Origin: Parasponia andersonii
Lineage: Eukaryota > Streptophyta > Magnoliopsida > Rosales > Cannabaceae
NCBI GenBank assembly: GCA_002914805.1
Contig: JXTB01000002.1
Location: 2,942,687 to 3,006,686, forward strand
Length of the DNA: 64,000 nucleotides
Direction: 5' to 3'
Shown here: positions 30,435-42,169 of the stretch, in pieces
Layout: the number at the start of each line of letters is the position of its first letter
How positions within the stretch are numbered: position 1 is the first letter of the stretch
Position numbers and translations under genes: made by a program
The notes under the pieces: model-generated
Databases searched by the model: none
What the model saw: the letters and a program-made list of their open reading frames with translations, nothing else
Told to the model about the DNA's origin: nothing

Positions 30435-31786
30435 CTCTGGAGCGTGCCAAAGGTGCATATTTTAATAGAAAGTTTCTGTAGTTGCATCTTCTTAGTTTGT
30501 TCATGGTCCAGCTGCAATTTGTAGAAGAATAGGGCTTTGCCCGACTCTTTGTTGCAGTCAAAGGTTCATGTTCTGATCTTTAATGTTTCCATGTCGTGTA
30601 GTTAGTTGTTTAATCACAGTAACTTACTCATTGGCTCGAATTTTGGCCAACCATGAGAATGTGAAAAGTGCCCTTAAATTTAAAAGCTTAACTATAGTTT
30701 TTATCTGGTTATACATCTTTTATTAGCACAGATATGTATGAAATAGATGTTGACATAGCCATTCCTGAATGCTCTCTCTTGGACTTTTTCATTCCACTTC
30801 CACCAATTCTTGGTGGCTGATGTTGTAACCCCTCTTGGATTCCTTGTGCAAACCCATTATGTTAAGGTCTTATGGCGTTTGACTATCCTCCATTATTTGC
30901 AGGGACGAGTTTTGTTGCTCGAGAGGCCTCTTAATCCTACTGGGTGGTCTTGGTGATTTTTAATGGTTTTCTACCACAATTTCTGAATGACCTGTTGGGA
31001 AATGCCAAGTTCATATAATACTTATCGAAATGTTTGGCTGTTTAACTGTTAATCTTCATTTTTTCATTCTAGAAAAAAAAAAAAAAAAAAAGACGACAAA
31101 AGAAAAGAAAGAAAACGAAGTTGTGAATTTTGCCTTTCTTTTTTTTTTTGGGTTTGGACATGAAAGTAATATGCTGTAAAGCAACCACTAATGTTGAGGA
31201 GGTTTTAATGGAAGCTGTAACCAAATCTGGGCAAGCACGACATTTTTCGATTGCCCACTGGCATTTATGTACTTATGGCCACAAATCCTCAATTGACAAA
31301 TTAGATAAATCCCAAAGACAAACTTCAACTGGAAAATATATAATCTGAATAAATGTTTTATGAGTGCGAGTAAGATGTATGGGAAATGGATGAGTAGATT
31401 TTTTTTTTTTTTGGTCTGTTGTCACTGGGAAATGATATATTTACCAACTCCTCCTCCTCTTTTATTTTTTCCCCCGGTTAATCGAAAGGGAAACGGGAAA
31501 TCGTTAGTGGCCTCACGTTCTTATATACTCTTTTTTTTTTTTTTTTTTTTTGCTTACGTACATTTTTGTCCTCATTTAATATATTATGTTTGAAATGAAA
31601 ATGTGATTAAAACAATTCCACTTTGAAAAACAAAATAAAACGAAACAAAAGTGAATATTCGTTGGGCTGAAATCAACGAATTTCTTGAATTGACCAACGT
31701 GTCAAAATCAAAGACATTTAAATAATTTTGTTTCGACAATCGCATTATTTTGGACATAAAAAATATTTTAAGCCAGACTACAGAGA
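30435..31786. other. 3' flank of the J-domain gene; no further gene
   Basis: The 3' UTR of the J-domain gene probably ends within the first 300 bases. An A-run at 31072-31091 and T-runs near 31400 and 31531 are simple homopolymers. No frame here looks coding. The last part is the upstream flank of the tRNA gene. Confidence 0.5.
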
Positions 31787-31858
31787 GGGCATTTGGTCTA
31801 GTGGTATGATTCTCGCTTTGGGTGCGAGAGGTCCCGAGTTCGATTCTCGGAATGCCCC
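31787..31858 (+). tRNA. tRNA-Pro (anticodon TGG)
   Basis: A 72-base cloverleaf: acceptor stem GGGCATT (31787-31793) pairs with AATGCCC (31851-31857), discriminator base C. The anticodon stem CTCGC/GCGAG holds the loop TTTGGGT, giving anticodon TGG, read by proline CCA codons. The T arm contains GTTCGATTC (31838-31846). There is no intron, and CCA is not encoded, as usual for plant nuclear tRNA genes. Internal A and B boxes are present. Confidence 0.97.
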
Positions 31859-31859
31859 G

Positions 31860-31867
31860 TTTTTTTT
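31860..31867 (+). terminator. Pol III terminator of tRNA-Pro
   Basis: A run of eight T bases begins one base after the tRNA 3' end, the normal RNA polymerase III stop signal. Its presence argues that the tRNA gene is functional. Confidence 0.9.
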
Positions 31868-31959
31868 ACCCCTTTTTAATTTCTTTTCAAATTTATCATA
31901 ACCATTAAATTGAAAATAAAAAAACACAATAAATAGATAAATATCGCTTTTCCCTCCAA

Positions 31960-32201
31960 AACCCTACTACTCCTACAGTTTTTGTCCCTCCTTTTTTTCC
32001 CCAACCCTAGTCTCATCTCTCTTCTCTCTCTCTCTCTCTCTCTCTCTTCAATCCTCCATTGATGATCTTCGGTAATTCCTTTTTTTTCTCCCCTTTATTT
32101 ATTCTTAAATTTTCTAATATTATTGACTATTTGCTTGAAAAATTCCAGCGTTATTAGGATTTGATGTGAACTTTGGTTGCGATTCGCAGGTGTGTGCAGT
32201 G
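31960..32201 (+). other. 5' leader and 5' UTR intron of the BRCT gene
   Basis: The CT-rich leader includes a (TC)n run at 32022-32047. A donor at 32071/32072 (TTCG/GTAATT) and an acceptor at 32189 (TTCGCAG) bound a short 5' UTR intron just before the start codon at 32202. Confidence 0.5.
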
Positions 32202-35200
32202 ATGGGGTCTCTTGGGGACGACGATGGCGCTAATAATTCAACCAAGAGGAACTCAGTCGTTGATGACCCTGATAGCGAGACCCAGTACTTTAATAGCCAG
32301 GCCCCCACTCCTGCATTCTCCGGTAATGGGTTTTATTTTATTTTACTTTTATTATTATTATTATTAGTATTATTATCAAGTCGTGTGTTTTTGGGTTGAC
32401 TTTACACTACAAGCAAAATGAAAGAAGCAATTTTGTTGTTTTTATATGGATCAGCTTTCTCATTGGCATGCGTTTTAGCATAATTCTTCTTTTGTCCACA
32501 CATTGATGGCATTTTAATCAAATTCTTGAGATAATTAACAGTGGGTTGGTTATATATGAGATTAGTTATGTAAATATTGTTTGGTAATGAGTTACTTTAA
32601 AATGAAAAAATAGGTGGAGAAGTTGAATTTGGGGATGTTGGTGAGTCAGTACAAGGTACTATGCCTGTTGATGAAGTCATAACGGTTGAAGATGCATTTG
32701 AAACCCAATTTCTAGATCTGGCTGATGAAACCCAGGTCATGGATTTTGGTGTAGAAACTCAAGTGGTGAATCTTTGTGGTGAAACTCAAGTGTTGGATGA
32801 TGTTAATTGCATTGAGCATATGGAGACCCAGTTATTAGATGTGTTTGAGGATGACAATGTTGGTGAGAGTGATGGTGAAGGAACTGACTGCACTGAAGTT
32901 TTGGGTGATAAGGATGATATATCTGATGATGAATTAGGCGGAGAAAATGGTTCTCAATCAGAGGATAAGGCTAAGGGTCAATGCTTTTCTGTACTCAAAT
33001 ACAGCGAGGAAGAACCATTGGAGCAACCCAAAACTTCAAGCAAGGAGCAGAACCATTCAGGTTAGTCTTTTATAAACTGCTTGGTAATGTTATAATTCTA
33101 AGTATTTCATTGTTGAGATGTCTTAACTTATTTACTAAAGCTCAATTCTGTTTTGCTAAAGAACAATCTGTTTATTGTTATTTTTCATTACGCAGTATAT
33201 ATTCAGGCATTGGCTAGAGCAGGAAAGGAATTGTATGTAATCTCGTGTTATCTATCAGGACTTTTTGAAAGTGAAATCATTCATTAGTTTTAGCATGTTC
33301 TTTTTATTAGTATATTGGTCTAGATAGAATGTTGCGTATTCAACTTGAATTTTCAACATCTGACTTCTGCTTTGATAAACATCTACCAGCTTTGAAAATC
33401 TAGTGAATACTTCTTTGTTTTTTTCCAGAGCTCCGTGTTCATACTGTGACACCTGTGCCTCAAGCCTCTGTTGAACCAAAACCTGGTATGTGATCTTCTG
33501 CTTCATAACTAGAAAATCCAATCCTTAAATGGATTTTGTGGAATTATTTGTCATCATATCGAATTGTGTATAAGAACCCTTTGGTAAGCATTGGTTTTGC
33601 TTGATTTGCTATGTTGTTGGCCGGTTGTTGATTAAGGCTATTGCATTTTTACTTTAATATCTGTTCTGTCTTATTGTCTTGCTTTACTTCTATTGAGGTG
33701 TTTACTTGACATGCTAAATAAAGGCAATATTTAAAGTTTAGTTTGGTATTGACAAGACACTCTTTCTAATCTTTAGTTAGGAGGGTTATCAATGTTATTT
33801 TAGTAGTTGTAACTTGTAAATAACACTAATCATGTTTTAGTAAATCTGCCAGCATTAAATTTTATCCCAAAGCGTATATTTTAGCGACTACTTACCTTCG
33901 GCAGGCATACAAATTATTCATATTTTTTACTCTTTAAAGAAAATGCCTCATTGCTTCTTTGAGCAATTGGGAAGGTTGTGGTTCACTTTTGGTTTAGTTA
34001 ATGGGTGCATTTCTGATTTAGAGTTGCTTTGATCATCTGGAGTTGTTATCCTTTACCTGTCTCTGTCTTTCTCAGGATCTCAGTCAATGCGATTGACCTC
34101 AGTTCGTGCAGCATCTTTGCGAGCCTCTGGTCTAGCAGCTCGCAATATGTCTTCAAAGGGTACCCAGAGTTTATCTTCTTCCATTCCAACTAGTAACATG
34201 TCCTCAGAGAAATTTGATGTTAATGATAATGCAGTATCCACAATGAAATCTGGAAAGGATGGTGATCAGGATCCAGATCTTGGGAGATTCTGTGAAGTGA
34301 TAAATGGGTCAAGGAGTGAGAGTATGTGCAGAGTTGGCAATTTGGCAGTGAGAAAACTTTTTACTGAGACTTTAGATAGGGAAAACGAGGATCTTCCTTA
34401 TGATACCAGTAGAGCTGATGGAGTAGATTCGGTCCAGATGCATGCTTGTGATGTGGCAGGGTTAAGCTATGTTCAGTCTCAGGAACCTGGAGAACTATCA
34501 CAATTAAATGCACTTAACTTTGTGGATAGATTTCTTGAAGAGAATGCTGAAGAGTTTGATAAAGAAATTGACTGTGGAAAAAGTACTGGGGGGAAATCAG
34601 AACTTGTTTCAACTGTAATAGGGCCACAAATGTTGGCAAAGAAAGCCAATCGTAAGAGCATAATTGGAGAACTTGGTATTTATGATTGGGATGACAACCG
34701 TGAAGATGAAGGAGGGGGTGACATTCTCTGCAGAAGAAAGGAAGATTTCTTTGGTGGTGGAAGCCTTGGAAGGAGACCCTCAAGGTCTGGATTTAGCAGA
34801 ATGGAAGAGCAGAAGGATTGTAGAAAACAGTTGAATGGCAATAATAAAAGGATGGATGTATTTAATTCTGATTCCAAATTGCTGTCACACAATTTCAAGG
34901 CCGAAGGTAACTTAGTGTTTGATGCTGAAGGGACGCTTAAAAGGAATCTCATTAAGGAATTGGACAAACAGTCTGATGTTGACTTTGGTAAACAGATGGA
35001 AAATGATGCTTCTAAGACAGATGTGCCAGAAATGTATGATGTAGGTTTTGATACTCAAATGGCTGCTGAAGCCATGGAAGCCTTATTTTATGGTGAGGAC
35101 ACTGCGAAGTTTGATGTTAATGATGCTTGTCAAGGTGCCAAAAAACGTTCGAATTCTTGCAAAGGTCCAAAACAGCCATTGTCAAGAAAATTATCTTGTG

Positions 35201-37617
35201 TTAATGATATAGGGTTTGCTTCAAAGCAGTCAAAGAAAACTAAGAGGGTCAACGTGTCATTAGTTTCCTCAGAGAAACAGTCTAAGAATGTGAGAAAGCA
35301 GAGCAAAGCAGACCCGGCTATAAAAAAATCGAAGGAAGCCAAGGAAAATGAAGAATATCTTAATACTAATGAAAGCAAAAACTCAAGGAAAATGTCTAGT
35401 CAGAATATTAAGAAAAGAAAGGCAGGATGTTTGAACAAAGGAATCAGTGAGTTGGATAGTGATAATTGCACTGGAAATACTAGTGGAAGTTTCTCTGCTA
35501 ACAAACAACACATGCAAGAGAAAGTCAGTGGTTTGGGACCCATTGCTTGTCGAACAAGACGGTCAATGGCAGCAAGTAATCGTTTTAAAAATGCTGAGAA
35601 TGAGTCCATTATTTGTAGAGAAGAGATGAACAATTTGACAGAGGTTGTTCTTAATGAGAAAAGGAATAAAAGCATAGGCATTCAGGCTCTGAAAGTGTTG
35701 ACTTCAAGAGATGCTCAATCGAGTAAATTTGAATTTGCCAATATGGCAGCTCCTACCAATAGCAACAAGCTTGGTGCATTAAGTTGTCCTAGAGGAAGAA
35801 GATCTAGTCGAATTTTGTCATGTCAGGTTTGTAACTCTGATAAGATAGATGATCCATCAGTGCCATCTGTTCAGCCGGAAGTTGGACAGACTATCACCAG
35901 GCACTCAAGGTCCTGTAGACAGACAAGATCATCTAAAGATGGTCATCCAATTACGGCTTCTGTAGAGCAGGATTTGGATCGAAAATTGCTGCAACAAGGA
36001 TTAGATGGAATTCTTTCCGGGAATGCTGAAAGTGGGCAAAGAGGTGCCACATTGACTGAATCTCCGAGAGAGAAATCTAAACCATCTGATTTATCATGTA
36101 CCACTCCAGTCAACCGTAAAATACCTATCAATAATGTGTCACCTATCTGTATGGGCAATGAATATGTTGATGAAACATGTAAGAGGAGCCTCTCAAGACC
36201 GTCTCTTTTGAGAGAAATCTGCAGTTTAAGTGCCACAGGGCCTCAAGCTACTAGTGTGTCAAAAGACTTAAGGAAGAGGAGAGAAATGGCTGATATTCGA
36301 ATCTTGTACAGTCATCACTTGGATGATGATATAATTAAGCTGCAAAAGAAGGTAATTTTTTTTCCTGTTTATCAACTCATTTAATCAATGTGCAAACAAT
36401 TTGAACAGTATCTATTTTTCTTCTCTCTCAGGTTTTAGCTCGTCTTGGAGCTTCTGTAGCATCCTCTATTACAGATGCAACACACTTCATTGCTGATCAG
36501 TTCGTGCGTACAAGGAATATGTTGGAGGCTATTGCTTCCGGTAAACCAGTGGTGATACCTTTATGGCTTGATAGTTGTGGACAAGCTAAGTGTTTCTTGG
36601 ATGAGAAAAAGTACATTCTAAGAGATGCCAAAAAAGAGAAGGAATTTGGCTTTAGCATGCCAGCTTCGTTGGCATGTGCTTCCCAGCATCCACTATTACA
36701 GGTTTTTTTTTTTTTTTTTCACTTCTCTATTGTTTTGTTTTTTTTCTTTGTTTACAAGAATAGGTTTTGTGCAGGGCCTGAGAGTCTTGATCACCCCAAA
36801 CACAAAACCTGGTATAGAAATAATTTCAAGTCTGGTCAAGGCAGTTCAGGGCCAGGTTTGTAGTTTTCCTGGCTTATATTTTCAACATATGTTTTTATTT
36901 TCCGTCAAGCTGCTCATACTGAAATTTAGTTGAATGGTTATAATTTTGACCTGTTTCCGTTATTTCCTACAACTTTTATTCAAATTTATTTGATGCATCA
37001 AATAGCATATAAGTTAAGAGGTTTTGGTTTTATGCCCATCAGGCAGTGGAGAGAATTGGTAGGTCTGCGCTGAAGGATGGTGTATTTCCGGATGATCTGT
37101 TGGTTCTGTCTTGTGAAGAAGATTATGCAATTTGTGTGCCTTTCCTTGAAAAAGGTTTAGGATAATCATATTCTATTTCTGTTTATCTGAAACCCTGAAA
37201 AAAAAAATAGAATGCAAATTTAACAATGCAATGCTGCCATATACTTGCAGGAGCAGCAATTTACAGTTCAGAGCTGCTATTAAACGGTATAGTTACTCAG
37301 AAGCTTGAGTATGAAAGGTTAGTTTATATTAAAGACACCACTTCACAATGAATGAACTGGATTTCTTTCTGCCAAAGGCTGTTGCTTATTTCCTCCACTG
37401 AATAGTAATTACCATGATAATTATCGTATCAAAGATTCTTGATTTTCCCCAATAATAAAAGAATTCGTACAATATATATATATAATAAACAAACTTGCGT
37501 ATTTTCTATGACAGGTACAAACTATTCACAGATCATATCAAGAAAACGCGTTCTACATTGTGGCTGAGGAAAGACGGCAGCAAGTTTCTCCCTGTGGCTA
37601 AACGCAAAACAAGTTAA
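32202..37617 (+). CDS. BRCT-domain DNA-damage protein (MDC1/PTIP-like)
   Basis: Probable chromatin adaptor of the DNA-damage response. Exons: 32202-32322, 32614-33060, 33429-33485, 34076-36351, 36432-36701, 36775-36855, 37043-37154, 37251-37317, 37515-37617; total 3,534 nt, 1,177 residues. An optional mini-exon at 33196-33236 (YIQALARAGKELY) fits if the next exon starts at 33431. The N-terminus is acidic with a tandem series of ETQ motifs (SETQYF, FETQFLD, DETQVMD, VETQVVN, GETQVLD, METQLLD). A long disordered, Lys/Ser-rich middle includes LTSVRAASLRASGLAAR. The C-terminus is a tandem BRCT pair: VLARLGASVASSITDATHFI and WLDSCGQAK (first), then LRVLITPNTKPG to the end (second). This matches plant C-terminal BRCT proteins compared with MDC1; tandem BRCTs of this kind read phosphorylated H2A tails. 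Function is inferred from family; the mini-exon is uncertain. Confidence 0.85.
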
Positions 37618-38202
37618 ATTTTTGTTTTTCACTTCTTTCTCCTCTGTATTTAGTCCATATCAGTTGTCAGTGTATATTATGTTGNTATATATATGTATTA
37701 AGTTATAAAGTATTTGTCTTTTCCCTACTGTTCTTTTGTCCAACAGATCCATCTCCAATACAGTAAAGCTTCTTTCTGTTGTTGTTATTTTTATTTTGGA
37801 TAATTGCACGTAAGTGAACACCATTATTCACTATTTATGTGAAATTATTAACTAATGTAACACTTTCTTGGTTTCATATATATATATATCAAATAGTCAT
37901 ATTTGACTAAAGTTTGAAATATCTTTGATGGGAAAGAGTTGAATAGTACTATATAGTAGGCATTTTTATTCATCAAACGCGATTCATCTCATCTCATTGA
38001 CCATTCTTCATGTACAAATATATAACCCTGATATAAAAAATTATAATAATAATAATAATAATAAATATACAAAATAAAAGAGAAACATACTTCACAGCAT
38101 TACTTGGTAAAACAAGATTTCTTACGTGATTACCATGTTCGATGGTTCACATAACAAGTGGTTCGACGTATAAACACAAGTTGGATTGTGCTAAAATTAC
38201 AG
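37618..38202. other. Convergent intergenic region between the BRCT and RING-CH genes
   Basis: The two genes face each other with about 585 bases between stop codons. The interval holds both 3' UTRs, an N at 37685, and short TA and AAT microsatellites (37886-37900, 38044-38063). I see no gene here. Confidence 0.6.
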
Positions 38203-41200
38203 TCAAACTGGATTGGTGTCTTGAGCAACCCCAACCCTCCAAGCAAAATATCGAATGTACAATGAGTTGAGCCCCATTGCTATTCCAAATCCCAGCACTG
38301 AAGAAAGTAATACTGCATATATAGCATGCAGATGAAGCTGCCAAAAAATCAAGAATAGTTTGTCAGTAAGAAGAAAAGAGCGTTCAAATGGCAAATTAAT
38401 ACATTGATGTAGGTTTTAATTCTACAATTAAGCGGGTGAGTAGTTTTAACTCTAAGAAATATATAAGCATATAAAATTTACCACAAAAAAGAAATAAATA
38501 AACACTGACCAAAGTGTAGAAGAAGTGGACAATGATGGCAACGAGGGCAAACTCAAGAGCTGCATAGGTCCATATATATTCTTTTATTGCTGCAAAAAAG
38601 TGAGACACTCTTACAGTTATGCAGAAATTACCAGAAATAACTGAATCTTAACTCTTCAATTAGTTAGTGTCTTATTTTTAAGCTTGACCATCATCATACC
38701 TAGGATAACCGAAAAAAGGGATCCCAAAATTCCTAGTGTAAAAGCAAATGGAGCTGCAATTATAATTGCTTGACTTTTCATGTCATGAATCTGCAAAATG
38801 ATAAGGCATACAACCAACCCAAGTTATGCTGACTACTACAGAAAATGCAAAACCAGAATAGTTACAATCAGCATGATTCAAAGTTGAAACCAGACTCGTT
38901 ATAATCTGTCCCTGCTTTTGGGGTAATCATCCTCCTTTTGGGAGCTCTATAAATGCTAAAATTTCGTGTTTTGAATTCTCAGAACAAAATGGCATACCAG
39001 GAGCTGTTCGAGGAAGAAGAAATAGCATATTGTGCTAATTAAGATGAGTATCACCAAGTCCTGCCAGGCACTGCATAAAAAAGACTATCTAATCAGCTAC
39101 AAAGAGACTGTAGAAAAGGAGAAGCGAAAATAATAAACCAACATTTCCATGAAGAGAAAAATAAATTGCAAAGTAAATTTGAATATGATGAAACCAATAA
39201 AATGCTCGAGAAAAAGTCAGCTGGGTGAACTCTCAAGTGGAAAGGGGCACAATAGACAAATTATCCCACCTCATTGATTCTGACTGTGGACTCTGTTGAC
39301 TGCGCTCCCTCCTGCTATTCCTTTGAGAGGAGCTCGGAGCACGAAGCAATGTCACAGGTAAGTTCTGAACATCATGCTGACATACCTCGCATCTTGTGTT
39401 TCCTCTTATGCTAAACCACTTCACTGCACACTCTTCATGTGCAAGCCTGAGGGCACCCTTGCAACTGCATTCCATTTTGAGTGTATTCCCTTCTTCACAT
39501 ACGTCGTAACAAATCCTGCATACTGCTTCCTCTTCAGGAATCTCTTCATCATCTCCATCAGGTGGGACTGAAGTTATTTGCTCTGATTTTTCAAAAGCCA
39601 TGTTTTAGGGTGACAATGGTTGTACAGTTGGATTTAAATCATTTTTTTTAGAACCCATATATGCTTTAGATGGGATTTAACCCATGTCATTTTAACTAAA
39701 ATCCAAAGGGGAAAAAAAAATGCACTCATGAAGACGGGGAAAGTTCTAAAGTTTTATTTTTAACTTCATAACAGAGGTTTTCTGGAACACATAACAAGAA
39801 GAATAATTTCATTACAACAGCTTATCACATACCATCACTAGGATCTGTATTGGTTTGCTCATTACGAGCGGCAAAAGATACAGATCTTACTATAACCATA
39901 TTTCGCCCGGGAACAGACAGCGACCTTGAAACTGTAGCCTTGGCTGCTTCTTTCTGCAAAAATATATCATAATCATCATATATATTCGCATTACTGATTT
40001 CTGAACCAATAAAATGAACAGACAAACCTTTTAAACATTGAAAGGAAAAACATAAGGTATGTATTCTGGAATCTCTTATGATTAAATCGCCGCCCAGGTT
40101 GTGAAATAATGAGTATTCCGTTTCATAGGCCCAAGTGCCATTTAATTACTAAGTTCACATATCACATATATGTAAACACACATTAAAAGTAAAAAAGTTT
40201 GGGTACTATAGGAAAACATACAAGTGCTTTAGGTCGTTCACTGGACATTCTCGCCGAAAGAGGTGTAATAGGTGAAGGGGACAAGTTTGATTCTTGTCTA
40301 ACAGGAAGTGAAGTACATCGTTGCCAAGAAAATACAGATTTCAAATTTGCCATGACAGGACTTTCTGGAGCTCTTTGGCTGTGTGTGTCTGAGTTGAGGA
40401 GAGAACTTCTCTCACCCTCAGGTACAATACCTTTTTTCTTGAAGCTTAGACCCCGTAAGAAGCCTCCTGGTGAAGAACTACCTTTAGAAGAACCTTGAGA
40501 CTGGAGCAAACCCTTCCCACTCCTGCTATTGCCAAAACCTACAGGTCTAGGGGGTATTTGAAGTGAAATATCCGGGCGCCTCCCACTTGGTTCAGGGTTT
40601 GGTACGTCTGTCTTGCATGTGTTCACAGTCTGTGAATCAGTCTGCATCAAGCAAATTAATTAATATCGATTGGAATTGGCTGTCAATAAGCTTTCAAATA
40701 ATATGTTACTTATGAGGTCCACAAAAACAAAACATCCACACTTCAATAAACAGCAGAAAACCATGCAACTCATATGTCGCCAAATGAAAGATGCAAGATG
40801 TTCAAATCTACAATCTTGTTTTACAAAGTATAAAAATGGGGTTATTAGTAATTGGAATCCTTGGTACCTGCTTCTTCTCTAAAGAGTTGCAATAATTATG
40901 GGAACTTGTTCATTTAAGAAACAAATTGGTTTCAAACATCAATTTCCTTCACATTTCCCCTTAACAAAAAAACCATGTTTAATTACTGTCAGCATAAGAA
41001 AAAAAGGTAAAGAGGGTTCTCAGTTGTCTAATCCCAGGTCCAAAATGTATTGCTTTTTTTTTTTTTGGTTAAAGTCCAAAATGTATTGTTAATAAGCAGA
41101 AACAGGACCTCGATGGCTGTAAGTGAACTATCCAGGCTTTTTTAGTCCCCTTATTTTCCTGACACTTCTACTAAACTATTTTTCAACATTAAAGCCGACA

Positions 41201-41769
41201 ACGAATGAAAATTGCATTAGTATACTTATGAAGATTATGTCAGCTATTAAGGAAGTCACTTAAAAAAAATGGAACTAGTATGGAATCAAGATCTGCAGAA
41301 GCAAAAATACAGAAATTATGACAAAGCAAAATACATAAAGAGCTCATCTAGATCTGCAAAATTGCCATTTTGATAGTTGAGAGCAGTTCAGCTAAGCATT
41401 AATATATATGTGTGTAAAAAACCCTCCACCATACTGAATGTTGTCAGACAATTAACCCGAAAACCAAGTAACCCATTATCTGAAATCAGACACCCAACTT
41501 ATATATGATGAACAATGATCTAGCTGAGAACAATCAAAGTAACATCCACATAAAAACAGCCCACAAGATGAACAAACTGAGTTGGGTCACCTAATTTTAG
41601 CAAATAAAAGGCTGCCCTTCAAAAAATAAAGCACAAAATTCATACCCCGCAAACAAAGTAAGTGAATCCAAATATAGATATAAATTAAAAGTCATTCAAA
41701 AGAAATACCATAACCAACCTGGATATTGGATTCTGCAACTCCATTAGTGACTGTTTGAGCTGCTTGCAT
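38203..41769 (-). CDS. RING-CH (MARCH-like) membrane E3 ubiquitin ligase
   Basis: Minus-strand gene with eight coding exons (5' to 3'): 41769-41719, 40641-40222, 39953-39833, 39582-39270, 39070-38998, 38790-38700, 38589-38510, 38337-38203; total 1,284 nt, 427 residues, all junctions phase-compatible. The start [17 protein letters not shown] lies alone on the first exon. A Ser/Pro-rich N-terminal half ([22 protein letters not shown]) is followed by an acidic stretch ([10 protein letters not shown]) and a C4HC3 RING-CH finger ([25 protein letters not shown]). The C-terminal part has four likely membrane segments ([64 protein letters not shown]). The finger should bind an E2 and pass ubiquitin to membrane substrates. 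The plant family is recognised; substrates are unknown. An acceptor (GGGCTCAG) just upstream of the ATG suggests a 5' UTR intron. Confidence 0.9.
41038..41088. mobile_element. Tiny retroposed insertion flanked by a 15-bp target duplication
   Basis: GTCCAAAATGTATTG occurs at 41038-41052 and again at 41074-41088. Between them lies only a C, about 14 T bases and GGTTAAA. A perfect direct repeat flanking a homopolymer tract is the footprint of a severely 5'-truncated, poly(A)-tailed retroposon. It sits in the first intron of the RING-CH gene. Confidence 0.6.
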
Positions 41770-42115
41770 TATTATACTGAGCCCCAGAAATAAGAAACTC
41801 CAAAAATATGAATGAATTGATGAAAAGTGGCAAGTTTGAAGGAACACCCAGATACCCAAAATAGAAAATAAATATAAAAAGCTAACAAAGATTATGAATT
41901 GAGGGAAGCAATGAATATGATAGGACTGTTAAGATTCTTGAATCCTCCTGTACTGTATCTTCTATTCTAAAAAACATGAATACCAAAATATGAATATTTT
42001 TAAGAGAAGAAGGAGAATAAGACTTGGGATGGAGCTTAAAGAGGACGCTGGTCTGGTCCCACACAGTGGAAGAAGAAAAGTTTTGTCTGAGTGAAGGGCC
42101 CCATCAGACTGCTAC
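41770..42115 (-). other. 5' UTR region of the RING-CH gene
   Basis: The minus-strand sequence GGGGCTCAG directly before TATAATAATG is a good acceptor, so a 5' UTR intron is likely. The leader exon probably lies around 41950-42110, where the sequence is less AT-rich. The promoter would then be at about 42115-42200. Confidence 0.45.
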
Positions 42116-42169
42116 CGTCTACTTGCAGCATTTGATTTCCATACTCGCACTCGCTTTCCATTACATATA

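Noticed and set aside
31130-31348. 72-residue open frame between the J-domain gene and the tRNA
   Set aside because: No similarity I can recognise, starts in a T-run, and has no supporting splice or promoter signal.
38147-38202. Extension of the RING-CH protein beyond the TGA at 38203-38205
   Set aside because: The alternative minus-strand frame running further is out of phase with the membrane segments. The TGA ends a typical C-terminus.
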